DNA of 64,000 nt from Alphaproteobacteria bacterium (GTDB lineage Bacteria; Pseudomonadota; Alphaproteobacteria; Micropepsales; Micropepsaceae), in assembly GCA_028871795.1 (NCBI GenBank), contig JAGWMG010000002.1:248001-312000 (forward strand). Direction: 5' to 3'. Made by a program: the position numbers and the translations under genes. Shown in pieces: positions 36,907 to 44,339 of the stretch. Within the stretch, counting starts at the first letter, position 1. Each line of letters starts with the position of its first letter. Below the pieces are notes generated by a model, which saw only the letters and a list, made by a program, of their open reading frames with translations, was not told where the DNA came from and did not search any database.

Positions 36907-38562
36907 ATGGGCGGGGGAATGACCGGCAGAGTTGCGGCCGTGGCGCTGTTTGCGGCGGCGGCCCATGGCCAGAGTGTGGTGCCTGCGCCTTCTTCCTCGG
37001 CCTACGTGATCCGTTACGACCACTGGTCGGCGAACGACGAGAAGGATTATGGGCGCTTCATCGCCGAGCTGGGTGATTCCGGCTGCGCCACAGTGGACCG
37101 CTGTCTGCACGATGCACGCAATCCGTTCCGCGGCACGGACCCGCCGGGCACGGTGTTCGATTCGGACTGCGCCGATTTCCCCTATGTGCTGCGCTTCTAT
37201 TTCGCCTGGAAACGGAGCCTGCCATTTTCCTACGAGAGCGAGGTCCAGCCCCGCGGCGCAACCAACGACCTGCGCTACACCCGCCTCGGCAACTCGGTTG
37301 CCGGCCGCGCCGAGCCGGCCGGCGGCAACGGCTACGCCATCCTGGACACGATGCGCGACGCGGTGTCCTCGGCCAGCTACCGCATTGATCCGGACCTGGA
37401 AGAGCCTTACGAGCAGGATCTCTACTCCCCCGCCATCGCGGTCGGATCGATCCGGCCGGGCACCGTGGTCTACGACCCCAACGGTCATCTGATCACGGTG
37501 TGGCGGGTCGACCCGGACGGCCGCATCCATTATTTCGACGCCCATCCCGACCGCTCGGTAACCCGGGGCTTCTACGATCTGCGTTTCGTGCGTTCTTCTC
37601 CGGGCATGGGCGCGGGCTTCAAGAACTGGCGGCCACAGACCCTCGTCGGCGCCGCCAAACAGGCGGACGGCACCTATACGGGCGGCCATATCGTGCTCGC
37701 CGCCAACAAGGACATACCCGATTTTTCCGACGAGCAGTATTTCGGCAACGGAGTGCGGCCCGAAGACAACACCGATTGGAACGAAGGTGTGTTCACGCTG
37801 AACAACGAGGTCCTCGACTATTACGACTTCGTGCGCGCCAAACTGGCAGGCGGCACCCTCTCCTTCGATCCGCTCCGCGAAATCGCGGACATGGTCGATT
37901 CCAACTGCGCCGACCTGCAATACCGCGTCCAGGCCGTCGATCTCGCCATCCAGCAGGGCCTCGACAACCAGCCCGAGCCCGAACGGCTGCCGCCCAACAT
38001 CTACGGAACGGAAGGAGACTGGGAGACCTATTCCACGCCGTCGCGCGACGCCCGCCTGAAGACCGCCTTCAAGGAACTGCGCGATACCGCGGAGCGCTTC
38101 GTGCGCATGGCGGACAGCCACGACAAGAAGCTCAACTATCACGGAAAGAATCTCGCCGCCGATCTTCTCGGCGTCTACGACCGCCGCGCTGCGACGTGCC
38201 GCATCGCCTACACGCGCAGTGACGGCTCGCATGTTGCACTCGGCTACGAACAGGCGCGTCTGCGGCTGTTCGACATGTCGTTCGATCCGTACCAGTGCGT
38301 CGAACGCCGCTGGGGGGCGAGCGCGGGCGACGAATTCGCGCCGTGCGCCGACAACACCATCAAGACCGCCTGGTACGAGGCCGAACGCAATCTGCGCAAC
38401 CAGATCGACCGCACCTATGACGCGCGGATGGATTTCTCCTTGGCGGAACTGAAGACGCCGGGGCCCGGCAAGGGCGTCCCCGCGCCGCCGGATACGGACG
38501 TGCGGGCTTATCTGATGTCGCGGATGCGGCTGACCTCCGCACGGCTTGAGCGGCGGTTCTAG
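36907..38562 (+). CDS. Secreted protein with putative Cys-His-Asp hydrolase site
   Basis: This encodes 551 residues from ATG 36907 (a GTG at 36859 and an ATG at 36919 are alternatives). It has a signal peptide (TGRVAAVALFAAAAHGQS). No known family is recognised. The segment DSDCADFPYVLRFYFAWK gives C88, and HLITVWRVDPDGRIHYFDAHPD gives H194 and D211; a Cys at a helix start followed by a His-beta-strand and an Asp is the order seen in papain-like and NlpC/P60 hydrolases, so I suspect a periplasmic cysteine hydrolase. The rest includes several cysteines and a helical C-terminus. Confidence in the gene is high, in the function low. Confidence 0.75.
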   Translation: MGGGMTGRVAAVALFAAAAHGQSVVPAPSSSAYVIRYDHWSANDEKDYGRFIAELGDSGCATVDRCLHDARNPFRGTDPPGTVFDSDCADFPYVLRFYFAWKRSLPFSYESEVQPRGATNDLRYTRLGNSVAGRAEPAGGNGYAILDTMRDAVSSASYRIDPDLEEPYEQDLYSPAIAVGSIRPGTVVYDPNGHLITVWRVDPDGRIHYFDAHPDRSVTRGFYDLRFVRSSPGMGAGFKNWRPQTLVGAAKQADGTYTGGHIVLAANKDIPDFSDEQYFGNGVRPEDNTDWNEGVFTLNNEVLDYYDFVRAKLAGGTLSFDPLREIADMVDSNCADLQYRVQAVDLAIQQGLDNQPEPERLPPNIYGTEGDWETYSTPSRDARLKTAFKELRDTAERFVRMADSHDKKLNYHGKNLAADLLGVYDRRAATCRIAYTRSDGSHVALGYEQARLRLFDMSFDPYQCVERRWGASAGDEFAPCADNTIKTAWYEAERNLRNQIDRTYDARMDFSLAELKTPGPGKGVPAPPDTDVRAYLMSRMRLTSARLERRF

Positions 38563-38589
38563 GCCGCTTTAGCCCACAGGGTCCCGCCA

Positions 38590-38620
38590 AAGAAAAAGCG
38601 CGGCGGAAGCCGCCGCGCTT
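38590..38620 (-). terminator. Rho-independent terminator of the tonB-exb operon
   Basis: A perfect 11-bp stem (AAGCGCGGCGG with its complement, 38596-38620) with loop AAG. On the minus strand it is followed by TTTTTCTTT. It lies 26 bases after the TPR gene stop, so it ends the tonB-exbB-exbD-exbD-TPR transcript. Confidence 0.85.
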
Positions 38621-38645
38621 GAATCCCCCTCGAACCGAAAAGCGA

Positions 38646-39797
38646 TTAGTGGGCGCGCACGTACAACGACCACAGATGCGAGATCATCTCGTTGTTCGGC
38701 GTGTGATTCGCCTTGGCGAAGGCCCTCAGCGCCGCGTCCTTCTGCCCGGCGTCGTAAAGCGCCTGACCGAGACGGATCTGCGCGTTGTCCTGGTCGCTCA
38801 CGCCCTTGCCGATGCCGGCCTGGATCGCGGCGACGGCGTCCGCGTAGCGGCCCATGCCGCAATAGTTCTCGCCGAGCTTGACCAGCAGATCGCCGGTCTT
38901 CGCCGCGTTGGCGGCCGCCACGGTCTTCGGCAGATTAGCGAGGTCGCTCGCGGCGCTCGATTTGGCGAGATTGAACAGGCGCTGGGCGCGGTTGTCGTGC
39001 AGCATCTTGGCCTGAAAACCCTTCTGGACGACGTTGACCGCTTCGCTCGGCAGGCCGAACTGGATCGCCAGGGTGGCGAGCAGAAAGTAGTCGCTGTCGC
39101 TCGACAGCGTGCCGGTCAAAAGTTTGATGCGGTTGATGTCCAGCGTCTGATGGTCGGACAGGGCCTTGGAGGCTTCCGCCAGCTTCAGGAGCCGCGCCCA
39201 GTATTCCGGCTTGCCGGTCGTGGCGACGAGCTGCTCGACGGCGGAGCGCATCATGGCGTCGTCGTGGGTCTCGTAGGCGCAACGCATCTGCAGATCGAGC
39301 ATGTCCTGGCCGAGGCCGGAATGTTCGCCGGCATAGCGCGTGCATTCCCTGTAGGAGCCCGCGCGATAATAGGCCTGGGCGATGATTACCATATTGGCGC
39401 CGTTGAGGATGCCGTATCTGCGCAGCAGGTCGGCGTCGTTGATCGCTTCGCTGTAGCGGCCGGCGCGATAGTCGGCGTCGAACTTGGCCTGGGCGCCGAC
39501 GGCGTCGCTGACGCCGACCGAGCCGCCGGACTTGACCTCGATGTATTGCTTGGTTTTGGCAATCGTCGCCTGTTCTTCGGAGGTAAGCCCGCCCGCAGCC
39601 TCGGCTTCGCGCACATGCGCCATGGCGGCCTGGTAATTGCCGGAGGCGGCGGCTGCCAGAGCGGCCTGCAGCGGCTTGCCGACGACGGCGCGCACGGCCG
39701 CCTCGGCGGGTGTGGCGGTCAAGCCACCACCGGCCACAGCCATGACAACGCCCAACAAGAGCGCCGTGGCGACGGCGCGCAGCTTCTTCAGGAACAT
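38646..39797 (-). CDS. Periplasmic TPR-like protein of the TonB operon
   Basis: This encodes 383 residues from ATG 39797 (GAGG upstream). A signal peptide (LRAVATALLLGVVMAVAGG...AEA) precedes helical repeats: QAALAAAASGNYQAAMAHVREA, ADYRAGRYSEAINDADLLRR, AYYRAGSYRECTRYAGE, and C-terminal YADAVAAIQAGIGKGVSDQDN with LGQALYDAGQKDAALRAFAKA. TPR-type scaffolds of this kind sit downstream of ExbD in several alphaproteobacteria and probably bind a TonB-system partner in the periplasm. It is the last gene of the operon. Confidence 0.82.
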   Translation of the reverse strand: MFLKKLRAVATALLLGVVMAVAGGGLTATPAEAAVRAVVGKPLQAALAAAASGNYQAAMAHVREAEAAGGLTSEEQATIAKTKQYIEVKSGGSVGVSDAVGAQAKFDADYRAGRYSEAINDADLLRRYGILNGANMVIIAQAYYRAGSYRECTRYAGEHSGLGQDMLDLQMRCAYETHDDAMMRSAVEQLVATTGKPEYWARLLKLAEASKALSDHQTLDINRIKLLTGTLSSDSDYFLLATLAIQFGLPSEAVNVVQKGFQAKMLHDNRAQRLFNLAKSSAASDLANLPKTVAAANAAKTGDLLVKLGENYCGMGRYADAVAAIQAGIGKGVSDQDNAQIRLGQALYDAGQKDAALRAFAKANHTPNNEMISHLWSLYVRAH

Positions 39798-39879
39798 CAG
39801 AGACCTCTTCTCACAACCTTTGAACGCAGCTCTCCGAAGCACGCTTGGCATGCTGGAGAAACTGCGGCCGCCCCTCGCA

Positions 39880-40305
39880 CTACTGCATATACTGTTCTAG
39901 ACCGGTAAACCCGATCTTCTTCACGCCAAGCCGTTGCGCGTCCGCAAGCAACTTTGCAACAATATCATATTTCGCGAGTTTGTTCGGATTAAGGTGGATT
40001 TCCGGCTGATTATCCGACGTCTCGCCTATGTTCTGGAAATAGGAATCCAAGGTGGGGCGGTCGACCGGCTGCCCGTTCCACAGGATCGAGCCGTCGAAAT
40101 CGACCACCAGATTATCAATCACGGGTAGAATCTTCGGCGGCGGCTGGTTGGGCACCGGCATGTCCAGCTTCACCGCATGGGTCTGGATCGGCAGCGTGAC
40201 GATGAGCATGACGAGCAGAACGAGCATCACGTCGATCAGCGGCGTGGTGTTCATTTCCACCATGACGTCTTGTTCGCCGCTTGGTGATCCGACATTCATT
40301 GCCAT
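39880..40305 (-). CDS. exbD: ExbD-family biopolymer transporter (second copy)
   Basis: This encodes 141 residues. It opens with a short cytosolic tail and VEMNTTPLIDVMLVLLVMLIVTLP, which holds the membrane helix with the conserved proton-relay aspartate of ExbD (D25). The periplasmic part is HLNPNKLAKYDIVAKLLADAQRLGVKKIGFTG, the usual ExbD/TolR domain ending. Together with ExbB it forms the motor that energises TonB. The presence of two exbD copies in tandem is common in Caulobacter-like TonB operons and may reflect different subunit pairs. Confidence 0.93.
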   Translation of the reverse strand: MAMNVGSPSGEQDVMVEMNTTPLIDVMLVLLVMLIVTLPIQTHAVKLDMPVPNQPPPKILPVIDNLVVDFDGSILWNGQPVDRPTLDSYFQNIGETSDNQPEIHLNPNKLAKYDIVAKLLADAQRLGVKKIGFTGLEQYMQ

Positions 40306-40336
40306 GGCAATAACACCTTCCTAAATCGCTCGACGC

Positions 40337-40786
40337 CTAATTGGAGCCGTTACGCGGTTCGGTGATGAATCCGACTTTCGGCACGCCCGCTTCCTGAGCC
40401 GCCAGAACGACGCGGCCCACAGCCTGGAACCGCACCCTCTCGTCGGCCCGGATATGCACTTCAGGAAACCCGCCGGCACTGCCGGCCGCTTTTTTCAGCG
40501 CATCCACAAAGCGGCCGCGCAACTCGCCGTAATCGACCAGCTGGTTGTTGAAGTAGACGTTCTCGTCCTTGTCCACAGCGATCACGATGTTCTCCGGCTT
40601 GGTGACCGTCGCGATGTTTTTCGCGTTGGGAAGCTCGACGGGCACCACCTTCAGTGCGACCGGGATCGTGATCAGAAAGATGATCAGCATCACGAGCATG
40701 ATATCCACCAACGGCGTGGTGTTGATCGCGCTGGTCAGATGCGCCTCTTCCACGTCCTTGCCGGACTGAACATTCAAAGCAGCCAT
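40337..40786 (-). CDS. exbD: ExbD-family biopolymer transporter (first copy)
   Basis: This encodes 149 residues. The transmembrane region is AINTTPLVDIMLVMLIIFLITIPV, with the conserved Asp at residue 29, followed by a periplasmic domain containing VHIRADERVRFQAVGRVVLAAQEAGVPKVGFIT. It differs clearly from the next copy (for example NAKNIATVTKPENI in the loop), so it is a diverged paralogue, not a recent duplication. It lies between exbB and the second exbD with spacings of about 30 to 40 bases, all on one transcript. Confidence 0.93.
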   Translation of the reverse strand: MAALNVQSGKDVEEAHLTSAINTTPLVDIMLVMLIIFLITIPVALKVVPVELPNAKNIATVTKPENIVIAVDKDENVYFNNQLVDYGELRGRFVDALKKAAGSAGGFPEVHIRADERVRFQAVGRVVLAAQEAGVPKVGFITEPRNGSN

Positions 40787-40823
40787 GGCTTGCTCTCCAC
40801 GAACCTAAATCTCGAAAACCGTG

Positions 40824-41654
40824 CTATTTGCCCTTCGAGACAAGGTAGGTCTGCAGGTCGCCGGCGAACCCGCGAAGCTTCTCCGTGATCACCTTATTGC
40901 GGCGAACGAGATAGTTGTAGAACAGCACCGCCGGCACCGCCGCGAACAGGCCGATGGCGGTCATAACAAGCGCCTCGCCCACCGGGCCCGCGACCTTGTC
41001 GATCGACGGCTGGCCGGACAAACCGATGGCCAGAAGGGCCTTCAGAATGCCCCACACCGTTCCGAACAGACCGACGAACGGAGCCACCGAACCGACCGAC
41101 GCCAGCCAGGTGATGCCGCCGCCGCCGAGCGAGCCCGTGGCGTCTTCAAGCTGGCGCGACAGCGACATGGCGATCCAGTCGTTCTGATTGACCAGCGTGG
41201 TGCCGCCCTGCGACGCCTTCACGCCCGCTTCCGCGATGGCGCGGAACATCGAATTCTTCGGCAGTTTGTCGATGCCTTCGTGGAGCGTGCTCGAGGTCCA
41301 GAAACGGCGCTCGACGGTGCGCGCCTGGCCGAGGATGCGGTTCTGGTCCATGTACTTGGTGAAGAAGAAGAAGAAGCTGCCCAAGGACATGATGCTCAGC
41401 GTGATCAGAACGCTGTAAGAGACCGGGTCCTTCTTCTTGATGATGTCCATCAGACCGTAGGGGTTCTCTTGCGGCGCCGCGGCGACCGCGGGAGCCTTGA
41501 TGACCTGCGGACCGGCAACCGCGGGTGCGGCCGGAGCGGCGGTGGTCGTGGCCGGCGCCTGCGCGCCGCCTGTGGCTTGCGCCAGCACGGGGCCGACGCT
41601 CAAACCTGTGAGAAGGACGAAAGCGGCTGCGATCGTCAGGTGTTTCGAGATCAT
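40824..41654 (-). CDS. exbB: ExbB (MotA/TolQ/ExbB proton channel)
   Basis: This encodes 276 residues. An N-terminal signal-like segment with an Ala/Pro-rich extension (to about residue 60) precedes the channel domain. Membrane helices lie at VSYSVLITLSIMSLGSFFFFFT, TWLASVGSVAPFVGLFGTVWGILKAL and VGEALVMTAIGLFAAVPAVLFYNYLV. The GLFGTVWGI and ALxxTAxGLxxAIPA-like motifs define the family. A cleaved periplasmic extension is seen in some alphaproteobacterial ExbB proteins. It is the proton-conducting part of the motor for the tonB gene just upstream. Confidence 0.94.
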   Translation of the reverse strand: MISKHLTIAAAFVLLTGLSVGPVLAQATGGAQAPATTTAAPAAPAVAGPQVIKAPAVAAAPQENPYGLMDIIKKKDPVSYSVLITLSIMSLGSFFFFFTKYMDQNRILGQARTVERRFWTSSTLHEGIDKLPKNSMFRAIAEAGVKASQGGTTLVNQNDWIAMSLSRQLEDATGSLGGGGITWLASVGSVAPFVGLFGTVWGILKALLAIGLSGQPSIDKVAGPVGEALVMTAIGLFAAVPAVLFYNYLVRRNKVITEKLRGFAGDLQTYLVSKGK

Positions 41655-41684
41655 GTCAGTACTACTCCGTGGCTGTCTTAATTA

Positions 41685-41718
41685 AACCCGTATCGTTCTA
41701 TTGAACCCGTATCGTTTT
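41685..41718. repeat. Direct repeat AACCCGTATCGTT, 19-bp period
   Basis: The 13-base sequence AACCCGTATCGTT occurs at 41685-41697 and again at 41704-41716, between the tonB stop and the exbB start. The 19-base period puts the copies on roughly the same helical face. It could be a small tandem duplication or an operator for an internal promoter. Confidence 0.6.
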
Positions 41719-41734
41719 GTCTTTCGGCAGCGGC

Positions 41735-42343
41735 TCACTTGAGTCTCCATTGCACGTTTGCCCTCAATCCGACCGCGACTGGTTTGCCCGCTTCGATGGC
41801 CGGGTGGTAGTGCCAGTCCACCACGCAGTTCAGTGCGGCAGCATCAAGGCGTTCCGATCCGCTCGACTTGGCCACCGTGGGATTGGTGACGGTGCCGTCG
41901 GCGGTCACAGTGAATGCAACCTGAGTGGTTCCTTCTTCGCCGAGACGCTGTGAAATCGACGGATAATTCTGCTGGCAGGTGTGCGGCCTGCCGTACGACA
42001 CCGGCGAAGAGATCAGCACCGTTGCCACCTTGCTCTGCGTCGTGATGGTGTTGGTCGGCGCCGTTTCCTGCATGATGACGATGTCGGGCGCCGGCACGAA
42101 GGGCGGCGGGGGAGCCTTGAGCTCCGGCGGGGGCGGCGGCGGCGTTTTGTCCGGAAGCTTTTCGGGCAGCACCTCGACCTTGATGACCTCGTTGAGCTTT
42201 TGCACCATCGTTAGCGCCAAGCCGGACGAGAGCGCCCATCCGATGCCGAGGACGATCCCCGCCGAGGCAGCCAGCGAGACCACGCGACTAGGCGCTAACC
42301 AAGAGCTATGTATGGCTCTTATAGAGTGTTTTGGCTGTTCCAT
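41735..42343 (-). CDS. tonB: TonB energy transducer
   Basis: This encodes 202 residues. One N-terminal membrane helix (VVSLAASAGIVLGIGWALSSG) is followed by a proline-rich linker (DKTPPPPPPELKAPPPPFVPAP) and a C-terminal TonB domain with YPSISQRLGEEGTTQVAFTV, SGSERLDAAALNCVVDW and HYHPAIEAGKPVAVG. Two cysteines (C123 and C174) may form a disulfide. It transfers energy from ExbB/ExbD to outer-membrane receptors. It leads the operon tonB-exbB-exbD-exbD-TPR. A terminator-like hairpin sits in its 5' leader. Confidence 0.94.
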   Translation of the reverse strand: MEQPKHSIRAIHSSWLAPSRVVSLAASAGIVLGIGWALSSGLALTMVQKLNEVIKVEVLPEKLPDKTPPPPPPELKAPPPPFVPAPDIVIMQETAPTNTITTQSKVATVLISSPVSYGRPHTCQQNYPSISQRLGEEGTTQVAFTVTADGTVTNPTVAKSSGSERLDAAALNCVVDWHYHPAIEAGKPVAVGLRANVQWRLK

Positions 42344-42360
42344 GGATTTACCGGTACCTG

Positions 42361-42391
42361 ATAAAACTGAACCCGGCGCAACCGCGCCGGG
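42361..42391 (-). terminator. Terminator-like hairpin in the tonB leader (possible attenuator)
   Basis: A perfect 8-bp stem, CCCGGCGC with GCGCCGGG (42372-42391), loop AACC, followed on the minus strand by TTCAGTTTTAT, 18 bases before the tonB start. It could end transcription early, or be part of a regulated leader together with the hairpin at 42430-42449. Confidence 0.45.
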
Positions 42392-42572
42392 CCTTGCCGT
42401 TGCGGACCAAGCTCACATGTCCCCTCTGCGCACCCGTTCTTGCGGGTGCTCCGCTGTCTTTAAGGCAATCGTAAACATCGTTCGCCAACCGGTCCAGAGG
42501 GTCCGACGAGAAATGCCGATTCTCACAAAGCTTGGTTAACAACGCACAAACCACCGAGTCGTTTCCCCGTCA

Positions 42573-42599
42573 TTACAACGTCTCATAACATTGTTGTAA
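42573..42599. promoter_or_regulatory. TTACAAC-N13-GTTGTAA dyad (operator-like)
   Basis: Perfect 7-bp inverted arms at 42573-42579 and 42593-42599 with a 13-base spacer, in the AT-rich zone between tonB and the glyoxalase gene. The centre-to-centre distance of 20 bases suits a dimeric repressor. Which protein binds is unknown. Confidence 0.4.
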
Positions 42600-42831
42600 A
42601 AAACACAAGAGAAAATCTTGCGTTTTGACTTGCGACGCTCGTCTTTTTTGCGCGCGACCAATCGGCGCGGTGCGCGTGCCGCCGGTGAAAAGCGCATTGT
42701 ACGAAACAGTTTACCGGCGGTGCGGCGACTGCCACCGACGGCTTTTGCCGCGTTGCAATATGAGTTCACATAACCGCGAATATGCCGGATGCTTCGCCTG
42801 AACGCTGAATTCTCGAAGAAGGAATTACACC

Positions 42832-43272
42832 ATGCGCTACCTGCATAGCATGATCCGGGTGGGCAACCTGGAAGCGACACTCGATTTCTTTTGCGCCAAG
42901 CTCGGATTCAGCGAAATGCACCGCATGGAAAACGATAAAGGCCGCTTTACGCTGGTGTTTCTGGCGGCGCCCGGCGATCGCGAACGGGCGGCACGCGAAG
43001 AGGCGCCGGTGGTCGAGCTCACTTACAATTGGGATTTGGAAGCCTATGCCGGCGGCCGCAATTTCGGGCATCTCGCCTACGCCGTGGACGACATTTACGC
43101 AACGTGCGCAAAGCTGATGGCGGCGGGCGTCGCGATCAACCGGCCGCCGCGCGACGGCCGCATGGCGTTTGTGCGCACGCCAGACGGTATCTCGATCGAA
43201 CTGCTGCAGGAAGGCGCCGCCTTGGCGCCCAAGGACCCCTGGGCGTCGATGCCAAATACCGGCAGTTGGTAG
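42832..43272 (+). CDS. gloA: Glyoxalase I (lactoylglutathione lyase)
   Basis: This encodes 146 residues. All four metal ligands of glyoxalase I are present: H5 (RYLHSMIRV), E62 (VVELTYNW), H80 (FGHLAY) and E123 (SIELLQ). KLGFSEMHR and GRNFGHLAYAVDDI are typical of the GloA class. It converts the glutathione hemithioacetal of methylglyoxal to S-lactoylglutathione in the cytosol. The threonine aldolase gene follows after 7 bases on the same strand, so the two are an operon. Confidence 0.95.
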   Translation: MRYLHSMIRVGNLEATLDFFCAKLGFSEMHRMENDKGRFTLVFLAAPGDRERAAREEAPVVELTYNWDLEAYAGGRNFGHLAYAVDDIYATCAKLMAAGVAINRPPRDGRMAFVRTPDGISIELLQEGAALAPKDPWASMPNTGSW

Positions 43273-43279
43273 AAATCCG

Positions 43280-44314
43280 ATGAACTTCTCGTCCGACAAT
43301 TCCTACGGCGCCTGGCCGGAGATCGTAACGGCGATCGGCGCGGCCGCCGCGGGCGCGGTTGCTTCCTACGGCGGCGACGCGCTCACCGCGAAGGTCCGTG
43401 CGCGGTTGTGCGAATTGTTCGAGCGCGAAGTCGCGGTGTTCCCCGTCATCAGCGGCACCGCCGCCAATGCGCTGGCGCTGGCGACATTGGTGCCGCCGCA
43501 CGGCGCGGTCTTCTGCCATGGCGAGAGCCACATCGCGGTCGACGAATGCGGCGCGCCGGAATTCTTCACCCACGGCGCCAAGCTGGTGCCGCTCGAAGGC
43601 GACGGCGGCAAGCTCGTTCCCGAAACGCTGGAGCGCGCGCTTTCCCATTTCCACAAGGGTTTCGTGCATCACGTACAGCCCGCGGCCGTCAGCATCACAC
43701 AGTCCACCGAGTTGGGAACGGTTTACAAGCCGGGCGAGATCGCGCCGCTTGCGGCGCTGGCGCGCGCCCACGGCATGAAGATGCACATGGACGGTGCCCG
43801 CTTCGCCAACGCGCTGGCCAGTCTCAAATGCACGCCGGCGCAAGCGACCTGGCGCGCCGGTGTCGACGCCATGTCCTTCGGCGCCACCAAGAACGGTGCG
43901 CTGGGTGCGGAGGCGGTGATCTTCTTCGATCCGGCGCAGGCGCGCGACTTCGAGTATCGCCGCAAGAAGGCGGGCCATCTGCTGTCCAAGATGCGCTTCG
44001 TCTCCGCCCAGCTCGACGCCTATCTTGACGGCACGCGCTGGCTCGAGCGCGCCGGAAGGGCCAACAGGTTGGCGCGCAAGCTGGCGCAGGGCCTGGAAGA
44101 CATCCCCGGCGTGCAGCTCGCCCATCCGGTGGAAGCCAACGCCGTGTTCGCGGTTGTGCCCGATGCCACGCTGGCGCGGCTGCGCGGGCACGGGGCGGCG
44201 TTCTACGATTGGGCCCCGCCGGAGAACGGGCGCACGCTGGTGCGCCTGGTCACCTCCTTCGCCACGCCGGAAGCGGACGTGGAACGGTTCGTGAAAATCG
44301 CGAATGGCGAATAA
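43280..44314 (+). CDS. ltaE: Low-specificity L-threonine aldolase
   Basis: This encodes 344 residues from ATG 43280, directly after the glyoxalase stop. The fold-type I PLP enzyme is recognisable by FSSDNSYGAWPEI, the HMDGARFANAL motif (D171 and R174) and the lysine that holds the cofactor, K204 in SFGATKNGALGAE. It splits threonine or allo-threonine to glycine and acetaldehyde. The link with glyoxalase makes sense since threonine breakdown can yield aminoacetone and methylglyoxal. Its stop codon lies within the left arm of a bidirectional terminator. Confidence 0.94.
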   Translation: MNFSSDNSYGAWPEIVTAIGAAAAGAVASYGGDALTAKVRARLCELFEREVAVFPVISGTAANALALATLVPPHGAVFCHGESHIAVDECGAPEFFTHGAKLVPLEGDGGKLVPETLERALSHFHKGFVHHVQPAAVSITQSTELGTVYKPGEIAPLAALARAHGMKMHMDGARFANALASLKCTPAQATWRAGVDAMSFGATKNGALGAEAVIFFDPAQARDFEYRRKKAGHLLSKMRFVSAQLDAYLDGTRWLERAGRANRLARKLAQGLEDIPGVQLAHPVEANAVFAVVPDATLARLRGHGAAFYDWAPPENGRTLVRLVTSFATPEADVERFVKIANGE

Positions 44315-44336
44315 GTACTATTCGCCATTCGCTTTT
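44300..44336. terminator. Bidirectional terminator shared by ltaE and the autotransporter
   Basis: A perfect 14-bp stem: GCGAATGGCGAATA (44300-44313) and its complement (44319-44332) with loop AGTAC. On the plus side it is followed by TTTTCG; on the minus side by GATTTT. The left arm includes the last codons and the stop of the threonine aldolase gene. Confidence 0.75.
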
Positions 44337-44339
44337 CGT

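Larger units (their letters stand above)
42344..42831. other. Leader and promoter region between tonB and the glyoxalase gene
   Basis: A 488-base stretch without a protein gene. On the tonB side it has two hairpins (CCCGGCGC/GCGCCGGG at 42372-42391 followed on the minus strand by AGTTTTAT, and GCACCCG/CGGGTGC at 42430-42449). Further right is the TTACAAC/GTTGTAA dyad at 42573-42599. The rest is AT-rich and may hold both promoters; I see no clear -35/-10 pair for either gene. Confidence 0.55.
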
